Below are positions 59,497-64,000 of a stretch of DNA of 64,000 nucleotides, piece by piece. The notes under the pieces were generated by a model that was not told where the DNA came from, did no database searches, and was given only the letters and a program-made list of their open reading frames with translations. Where the stretch lies: positions 1-64,000 of the forward strand of contig JBDHTX010000024.1 in assembly GCA_039808885.1 (NCBI GenBank), in the 5' to 3' direction. This DNA comes from Dongia_A sp039808885. Its GTDB lineage: Bacteria > Pseudomonadota > Alphaproteobacteria > Dongiales > Dongiaceae. The position numbers were made by a program, and so were the translations under genes. Position 1 is the first letter of the stretch. Each line of letters opens with the position of its first letter.

Positions 59497-59847
59497 ATGG
59501 GGAGATACGGGTTCCTGCCCGCCGTCGCGCTGGTCGCGGCGGCGCTCGGCGGCACGTTCGCCGCGCCGGCGGCGCGCGCGGGCGAGGTCTACCAGATCGA
59601 CGGCGCGGTCTGGGACCATTATCAGAAATACCTCGACGATATCCGCCACGGCCTGCGACCGGGTGCCTATGCCATCACCACCGACGGCACCGGCGCCTTC
59701 TATTTCTGGTGCGAGGAGCAGCGCTGCATGGCCGGCAAGAGCTATTCCGCCGAGGCGAAGGACCGCTGCGAGGCGGAATACGGCACCGATTGCGTGATCT
59801 TCGCCATCCGCGACGAGATCAAAGTGCAATACGAGATCCGCAAATGA
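59497..59847 (+). CDS. Secreted Cys-module A protein (single module)
   Basis: The 116-aa protein has a signal peptide (GRYGFLPAVALVAAALGG, cleavage near ARA-GE) followed by one copy of a domain I call module A: VYQIDGAVWDHYQKYLDDIR, RPGAYAITTDGTGAFYFWCE, CMAGKSYSAEAKDRCEAEYG, TDCVIFAIRDEIKVQYEIRK. Cys72, 77, 91 and 99 are conserved in all copies and probably form two disulfides. Ribosome site GGGGG 7 nt before ATG. It overlaps the next gene (ATGA). No family was recognised. Confidence 0.75.
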   Translation: MGRYGFLPAVALVAAALGGTFAAPAARAGEVYQIDGAVWDHYQKYLDDIRHGLRPGAYAITTDGTGAFYFWCEEQRCMAGKSYSAEAKDRCEAEYGTDCVIFAIRDEIKVQYEIRK

Positions 59848-60281
59848 GCCGGCAGCACCGCATCGGGCCGCGGACCCCGCGCGCCATCGCCGGCCGGCCT
59901 GTCGGAAAGGGCAGGCCCGTCGCAAAAGTCTGGTCCGTCGCAAAGGTCTGGTCCGTCGCGTTCAGCCTGTCGGTCGCCCTGGGCCTGCTGGCCGCCGCGC
60001 CGGGCGCGCGGGCCGACGAGACCTACTTCATCTCCGGCGAGGTCTGGGACGCCTACCAGGCCTATCTCGACAAGATCGGCCATGGCCAGCGGCCGGGCGC
60101 CTTCGCCATCACCACCGACGGCCTCGGCGCCTCCTACAGCTGGTGCGAGCAGCAGCGCTGCCGCACCACCATGAACCTGTCGACGAAAGTGCGGCAGGAT
60201 TGCGAGAAGGCCTACGAAACCGATTGCGTGATCTTCGCCATCCGCGACGAGATCAAGGTGCAGTACGAGATCCACAAATAG
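59844..60281 (+). CDS. Secreted Cys-module A protein (diverged copy)
   Basis: The 145-aa protein has a long N-terminus made partly of 6-residue repeats (VGKGRP, VAKVWS, VAKVWS, VAFSLS) running into the signal peptide, then one module A: TYFISGEVWDAYQAYLDKIG, RPGAFAITTDGLGASYSWCE, then TDCVIFAIRDEIKVQYEIHK. All four Cys are kept although the central part (RTTMNLSTKVRQDCEKAYE) has diverged. ATG 59844 overlaps the previous stop. It is the middle member of the three-gene set. Confidence 0.75.
   Translation: MSRQHRIGPRTPRAIAGRPVGKGRPVAKVWSVAKVWSVAFSLSVALGLLAAAPGARADETYFISGEVWDAYQAYLDKIGHGQRPGAFAITTDGLGASYSWCEQQRCRTTMNLSTKVRQDCEKAYETDCVIFAIRDEIKVQYEIHK
59901..59972 (+). repeat. 18-bp in-frame repeat in the signal region
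   Basis: Four 18-bp units begin GTCG: 59901, 59919, 59937 and 59955. The second and third (GTCGCAAAAGTCTGGTCC and GTCGCAAAGGTCTGGTCC) differ by one base. Because 18 is a multiple of three, expansion keeps the frame and lengthens the positively charged region before the signal helix. Confidence 0.7.
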
Positions 60282-60295
60282 CGCCGGTGACCAGC

Positions 60296-61699
60296 ATGAC
60301 CCGATTGCTGACAGGCATCCTGCTCTTCGCCCTCGCCGCGCTCCTCGCCGTCGGGCCGCGGACGGCGCGGGCCGATGAGGTCTATCAGATCGATGGCGAG
60401 GTCTGGGACCATTTCCAGAAATACCTTGACGACATCGGCCACGGCCGGCGACCCGGCGCCTACGCCATCACCACCGACGGCACCGGCGCCTTCTATTTCT
60501 GGTGCGAGGAAATCCGCTGCATGGCCGGCAAGGCCTATTCCACCGACGCGAAGGATCGCTGCGAGGCGGAATACGGCACCGACTGCGTGGTCTTCGCGAT
60601 CCGCGACGAGATCAAGGTGCAATACGAGATCCGCACGACCACGATCGGAAAATCATCCAGCGCGCCGACGGTGACGCCGGCACCCGTGACCACGATCAAG
60701 ACCTCCGCCGCGGTTCAGGCGGAGATCGACAAATACCTGCGCAATGCCCAGATCGGCGGCGGCAAGGTCTGGGCGCTTGCTATCGCCAAGGACGGCTCCG
60801 CCGTGGGCGCGGCGAGCTGCGTCGCCACCGGCGGCTACGCCGCCGGCGCCGGGACCTGCGACTTGAAGTCGGGCAGGCCCGAGGATCTCGCCAGCCGCGA
60901 GGCGATCAAGCGCTGCGGCGGGCCAAGCGCCTGCGTGCAGCTTTTCGCCGGTACGCAGAAGGTCGCGAACATCGTGGTCGTCCCGGAAGGCGGCAGCGCA
61001 GCGGCGCCGGCGCCGGAAGCCATCGCCAGCGCACCGGCAACCGATTCCACGCCGCCGGCGCCGGCCGGGCAATCGCCCGCGGCGAATGCGGCGAAGCCGA
61101 TGCTGCGCATCGACGGCGCGGTCTACGGCCAGTACCAGCAATACCTGCAGCGCATCGGCAGCACGCGTCCGGGCGCCTTCGCCGTCACCGAAGACGGCGA
61201 GAAGGCCTATTACGCGTGGTGCGAAAGCGAGACCTGCACCTCCGGCGCCGCCTATGGCATCGACGCGAAGGCGCATTGCCAGCAGGAATACTTCGCCGAT
61301 TGCGTGGTGCTCGCCATCGGCCGCACGGAGCAGGCCGCCTATGAGGTGGTCGGCCGCGTCGCCGCGCCGGGCGCGCCGGAGCCGGCGCCGCCGCAGGTCA
61401 CGCAGATTGCCGTGTCGAGCGGCGTGCGCGCCGACATCGACAAGTATCTCGGCAACGCCGCCAAGAGCGGCGGCAAGGCCTGGGCGCTGGCCATCGCCAA
61501 GGATGGCTCTTCAGTCGCCAGCGCCGCCTGCCCGGTCGCCGGCAGCTGGTCCGGCGGCACCGCCTGCGAACCGGTCAAGGGCGGTCCGCAGGAACTCGCC
61601 AATCGCGAGGCGATCAAGCGCTGCGGCGGTCCCGCCGATTGCGTGCTGCTCTATGTGGGCCGGCAGAAAGCCGCCGGCATCGAGGTCACGCAGCCATAG
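60296..61699 (+). CDS. Secreted four-module (A-B-A-B) cysteine-repeat protein
   Basis: The 467-aa protein has a signal peptide (TRLLTGILLFALAALLAVG) and then alternating domains. Module A1 is ~28-112 with Cys70, 75, 89, 97. Module B1 is ~141-229 (IDKYLRNAQIGGGKVWALAI, LASREAIKRCGGPSACVQLF; Cys175, 188, 207, 213). A Pro/Ala linker ~231-268 follows. Module A2 is ~270-351 (Cys309, 314, 328, 336) and module B2 ~379-465 (Cys412, 424, 443, 449). Module B recalls DUF4189-like domains (AL..C near the end). All 16 module Cys are paired in position. Probably a periplasmic or surface binding protein; function unknown. Confidence 0.78.
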   Translation: MTRLLTGILLFALAALLAVGPRTARADEVYQIDGEVWDHFQKYLDDIGHGRRPGAYAITTDGTGAFYFWCEEIRCMAGKAYSTDAKDRCEAEYGTDCVVFAIRDEIKVQYEIRTTTIGKSSSAPTVTPAPVTTIKTSAAVQAEIDKYLRNAQIGGGKVWALAIAKDGSAVGAASCVATGGYAAGAGTCDLKSGRPEDLASREAIKRCGGPSACVQLFAGTQKVANIVVVPEGGSAAAPAPEAIASAPATDSTPPAPAGQSPAANAAKPMLRIDGAVYGQYQQYLQRIGSTRPGAFAVTEDGEKAYYAWCESETCTSGAAYGIDAKAHCQQEYFADCVVLAIGRTEQAAYEVVGRVAAPGAPEPAPPQVTQIAVSSGVRADIDKYLGNAAKSGGKAWALAIAKDGSSVASAACPVAGSWSGGTACEPVKGGPQELANREAIKRCGGPADCVLLYVGRQKAAGIEVTQP

Positions 61700-61742
61700 T
61701 CGCGCCGGCTTGACGCCGCCGCGCCGCCGCTTGTAAGGCTGA

Positions 61743-61773
61743 GCCGGCGGGCTATTGGCAGCCGCCCGCCGGC
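61743..61773. terminator. Inverted repeat after the Cys-module genes
   Basis: GCCGGCGGGC (61743-61752) and GCCCGCCGGC (61764-61773) form a perfect 10-bp stem with an 11-nt loop. The following GTTGTCC is a weak T-tract, so factor-independent termination is possible but not certain. Confidence 0.5.
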
Positions 61774-61797
61774 GTTGTCCCGGCTGCACGGAATTCG

Positions 61798-62829
61798 ATG
61801 AAGCTGATCGGCACCAGCGCGCTCGTCCTCGGCCTCGCGGCGGTCATCGCGCTGGTGGTGTGGCACGGTGTCGGCACCGTGGCCGCGGCCCTGGCCAGCT
61901 TGGGCGTCGCGGTGCTGGTGCTGCCGCTGCTCTATGCGCCGCACATCGCCGGCGCGGCATTTTCCTGGCGCCAGGTCTTTCCGCGCGCAGTGCTGCCGCG
62001 TTTCGCCGTCATCCTGCGCGCCATGTGGATCGGGCTGGCCGCCGAAAGCCTGGTGCCCGGCGCCAGCTTCGGCGCCGAAATCGTGAAGGCGCGCCAGCTG
62101 CTGCGCGCCGGTCTCGCCGGCCGCGACGCCGCCAGCCTGGTGATCGTCGACATGGCGATCCAGGGTCTGGTGCTGGCGGTCTGGGGATTGCTGGGCCTCG
62201 GCGGCCTGATGCTCACCCTGGCGGCGGCGGCGGCGCCGGCGGGCGCGGCGGGGCCGAGCGGCCCGAGCCTGATCGCGCCCGCGCTGCTCGGCGCCGGCCT
62301 GCTCGCGGCGGCAATCCTGGTCTTGATCCTGGCCCAGCGCGCCGGCTTCTTCGGCTTTCTGGCAAGGCTCGGCGGCCGGGCGATCCGCGATCGGCGCTGG
62401 CAAGGCGTGATCGACGGCGCGGCGCAACTCGACCAGGCGATCCGCGACCTCTACCGGCAGCCGGGGCGCATCGTGCTGGCCACCGCGATCCGCTGCTGCT
62501 CGCGCGCCATGCTGGCGGTCGAGCTGATCTTCGCCGCCGGCGTCATGGGCCATGCGCTGCCGGCCGCGGCGGCGGCGATGCTGGTGGGATTGATCGGCGC
62601 CTTGCGCGCGGCGGCCTTCGTGGTGCCGGGCGGCTGGGGCGTGCAGGAGGGCGGTTTTGTCCTGCTCGGCGGCCTGGCCGGGCTGGATGCGGAAACCATG
62701 CTCGCCCTGTCGCTGGCGATCCGCGCGCGCGAACTGATGCTGTTCGTGCCGGCCCTGCTGGTGTGGCAGGCGGCGGAGGGTCGTGCCCTGCGCGACCTGG
62801 CGCGGCCCCCGGCGGCCTCGGATCGCTAA
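61798..62829 (+). CDS. HpnL-like membrane protein (LPG synthase TM-domain family)
   Basis: The 343-aa integral membrane protein has about eight helices. The family motif FVVPGGWGVQEGGFVLLGGL near residue 280 and LAAESLVPGASFGAEIVKAR near 85 match the HpnL/UPF0104 group of lysylphosphatidylglycerol-synthase-like transmembrane proteins. HpnL is linked to hopanoid biosynthesis or transport clusters in Alphaproteobacteria. Its stop overlaps the convergent acyltransferase-like gene by 3 bp. Confidence 0.8.
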   Translation: MKLIGTSALVLGLAAVIALVVWHGVGTVAAALASLGVAVLVLPLLYAPHIAGAAFSWRQVFPRAVLPRFAVILRAMWIGLAAESLVPGASFGAEIVKARQLLRAGLAGRDAASLVIVDMAIQGLVLAVWGLLGLGGLMLTLAAAAAPAGAAGPSGPSLIAPALLGAGLLAAAILVLILAQRAGFFGFLARLGGRAIRDRRWQGVIDGAAQLDQAIRDLYRQPGRIVLATAIRCCSRAMLAVELIFAAGVMGHALPAAAAAMLVGLIGALRAAAFVVPGGWGVQEGGFVLLGGLAGLDAETMLALSLAIRARELMLFVPALLVWQAAEGRALRDLARPPAASDR

Positions 62830-63779
62830 AGCTGCACCCAGCCCAGCCACTGGCCGGGATAGCGCAGCACCTGGGCTTCGAGCAGCGGCGCATAGCGGGC
62901 GACGACCTCGGCCACCGCCTGGTCGCGCGGCGCCGCGCGGTCGAACGCGAGCGGCGCCTCGATGCGCACGTCAATCACGCTGTCCTCGTCGCGGAAGGCG
63001 AAGACCGGCAGCAGCGCCGCGCCGGTCAGGTGCGCCAGGGCCGGCGCGCCAATGGCCAGCGTCACGGTGCCGTCCATGAACGCGGCCTGGGCGGTGCGGG
63101 CGGCGCCGCGCTGGGCCGTGATGGTGACGATGCGGTTGTCGCGCAGGCGTCTTGCCAGCAGGTTGAGCGCCGCGTTCTGCCCGCGCATCGGCAGCAGCAC
63201 GCGTTCGGCGATGTAGCGGTCCTCGATCGCCGTCTGGATGCGGTTCAGATAGCGGGTGCCGAAACGGCTGGCCGAGAAGCCATGATCCGGGCGGCTCAGA
63301 TGGGTCACCTTGATGCCGGCCTGGCCGAAGGCGACCTTGGCGCCGAGATGGCCGTGAAAGCCGTGCGCCACCCACAGGATGACGCCGCGCCCGCTTTCCA
63401 GCGCCGCGGCGACACGGCCGGAATGCGACAGCCGCACCCGCGGGACCCAGCTGCCCGGGCGATGGCATTTCAGCACCTGCAGGAAGGTGAGGATGCCCTC
63501 TGCCGCCATGTCGCGCAGAATCCGCCGGCCATCGTGCTGCGGCAGGCGGGCGCCCAGGGTGCGGCGGATGAGGGCCGCCGCGGCCGCCGGATCCCTTGCC
63601 AGATCGCCGACGGCAAGCGGGCTCAGCGCGCGGCAAAGCCCGGGCCAGGACTTTTCCGGCGCCAGCCAGGCCGGCCAGATCAGCCCCGGCAGGCCGGCCA
63701 GGACCGAGGCGTCGGTCGCGGTGAAGGCCGGCAGCTGGTCGAGGGCGAGCGGATCACTGTCCGGCCGCATCGCCGTCAC
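62826..63779 (-). CDS. Lysophospholipid/lipid A acyltransferase-like protein
   Basis: The 317-aa protein resembles the LpxL/HtrB lipid A acyltransferase superfamily: GRGVILWVAHGFHGHLGAKV (region of the catalytic His), FGTRYLNRIQTAIEDRYIAE, VLLPMRGQNAALNLLARRLR and RIVTITAQRGAARTAQAAFM. A strict H-x4-D is not evident (HGFHGHLG), so catalysis is uncertain. No N-terminal membrane helix stands out. The GTG start at 63779 overlaps the upstream aminotransferase stop (GTGA), so the two genes form a coupled pair, perhaps for an aminolipid. Confidence 0.65.
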   Translation of the reverse strand: MTAMRPDSDPLALDQLPAFTATDASVLAGLPGLIWPAWLAPEKSWPGLCRALSPLAVGDLARDPAAAAALIRRTLGARLPQHDGRRILRDMAAEGILTFLQVLKCHRPGSWVPRVRLSHSGRVAAALESGRGVILWVAHGFHGHLGAKVAFGQAGIKVTHLSRPDHGFSASRFGTRYLNRIQTAIEDRYIAERVLLPMRGQNAALNLLARRLRDNRIVTITAQRGAARTAQAAFMDGTVTLAIGAPALAHLTGAALLPVFAFRDEDSVIDVRIEAPLAFDRAAPRDQAVAEVVARYAPLLEAQVLRYPGQWLGWVQL

Positions 63780-64000
63780 GCGGCGCTGCTCCGCGCCTTC
63801 AGGCTGTGGCTGGCAAGGGTGCGGCCGAGATCCCAGATCGCGCCCGGCACGCGGTGGCTGTCGGCGATCACCTGGTCGAAGGCGCCGGCAATCCAGGCAC
63901 GGTCGTCCCGGTTGAGGGTCAGCGGCGGGATCAGCTTGATCACGTTCATGCCGTAGCCGGCGACCTGCGAGACGATGCGGTGCTGCTTCAACAGCGGGAT
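63776..64000 (-). CDS. Class III aminotransferase, C-terminal part (5' end outside window)
   Basis: The frame is open to the window edge. The visible 74 codons (LLKQHRIVSQVAGYGMNVIK, LIPPLTLNRDDRAWIAGAFD, QVIADSHRVPGAIWDLGRTL) match the C-terminus of class III PLP aminotransferases, where NVIKLLPPL is typical. The PLP Lys lies outside the window. With an acyltransferase-like gene coupled and an HpnL-like gene convergent, a lipid or hopanoid role (HpnO-like) is possible but unproven. Confidence 0.7.
   Translation of the reverse strand: MPLLKQHRIVSQVAGYGMNVIKLIPPLTLNRDDRAWIAGAFDQVIADSHRVPGAIWDLGRTLASHSLKARSSAA

Overview
The window is GC-rich DNA whose gene content points to a free-living alphaproteobacterium, most likely of the Rhodospirillales. 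The clues are Porin_4-type porins, a DUF3576 lipoprotein, an HpnL-like hopanoid-associated membrane protein, the hisB-hisH-hisA-hisF-hisE block next to hslVU, and the leuS-lptE-holA order. No rRNA or tRNA gene was recognised. Taxonomy is inferred from content only.

Layout: 1-1.8 kb holds the 3' part of a winged-helix/TolB-like/TPR regulator and a small membrane protein. 1.8-10.8 kb is a complete potassium-ATPase locus: a 27-aa membrane peptide, kdpF, kdpA, kdpB, kdpC, kdpD and kdpE. It is preceded by a response-regulator remnant and tandem repeats, and is interrupted between kdpA and kdpB by a 260-bp inverted-repeat element. 11-17.5 kb (minus strand) holds leuS, lptE, holA, a peroxiredoxin-like/prolyl-4-hydroxylase fusion, and a DUF3576 lipoprotein. 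17.9-29.9 kb carries a sulfotransferase followed by seven tandem paralogous porin genes; a second peroxiredoxin-like/hydroxylase fusion sits between the third and fourth. 30-36 kb has a YggS protein, an EF-hand lipoprotein, an L,D-transpeptidase, two proteins sharing an uncharacterised C-terminal domain (signature NPLQHIP), a PfkB-type kinase and small genes.

36.1-38.7 kb is an accessory patch with a HigB/RelE-like toxin and antitoxin, an orphan HTH protein, and two clearly lower-GC genes, one with a HEPN-type R-x4-H motif. 38.8-49.5 kb continues with ribA, a response regulator, a secreted trypsin/TPR protein, a GNAT enzyme, a HIT protein, and hisE, hisF and hisA. An alpha/beta hydrolase and a GIY-YIG nuclease gene lie inside the his block. 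49.5-53.7 kb has a GNAT protein, hisH and hisB (minus strand), then hslV and hslU (plus strand). 53.8-56.8 kb is a second accessory patch: two low-GC unknown genes, higBA and an orphan antitoxin. 56.9-61.7 kb is a plus-strand run of secreted proteins: a TPR protein, a periplasmic protein, and three genes built from two cysteine-containing modules. The window ends with an HpnL-like protein, a lysophospholipid-acyltransferase-like protein and the C-terminus of a class III aminotransferase.

Two families of dispersed paired-hairpin repeats are spread through the intergenic spaces. Family A has arms like CTTCCCCCTTGCGGGGGAAG (4 copies). Family B has arms like CATTGCCGGGCTTGTCCC (6 copies). One family B copy encloses a GIY-YIG nuclease gene between near-perfect inverted arms, resembling the REPIN/RAYT arrangement but with a different enzyme. 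Together with the porin array and the modular Cys-repeat genes, this is the most interesting material here. Short tandem repeats of 13-18 bp occur in at least five places.
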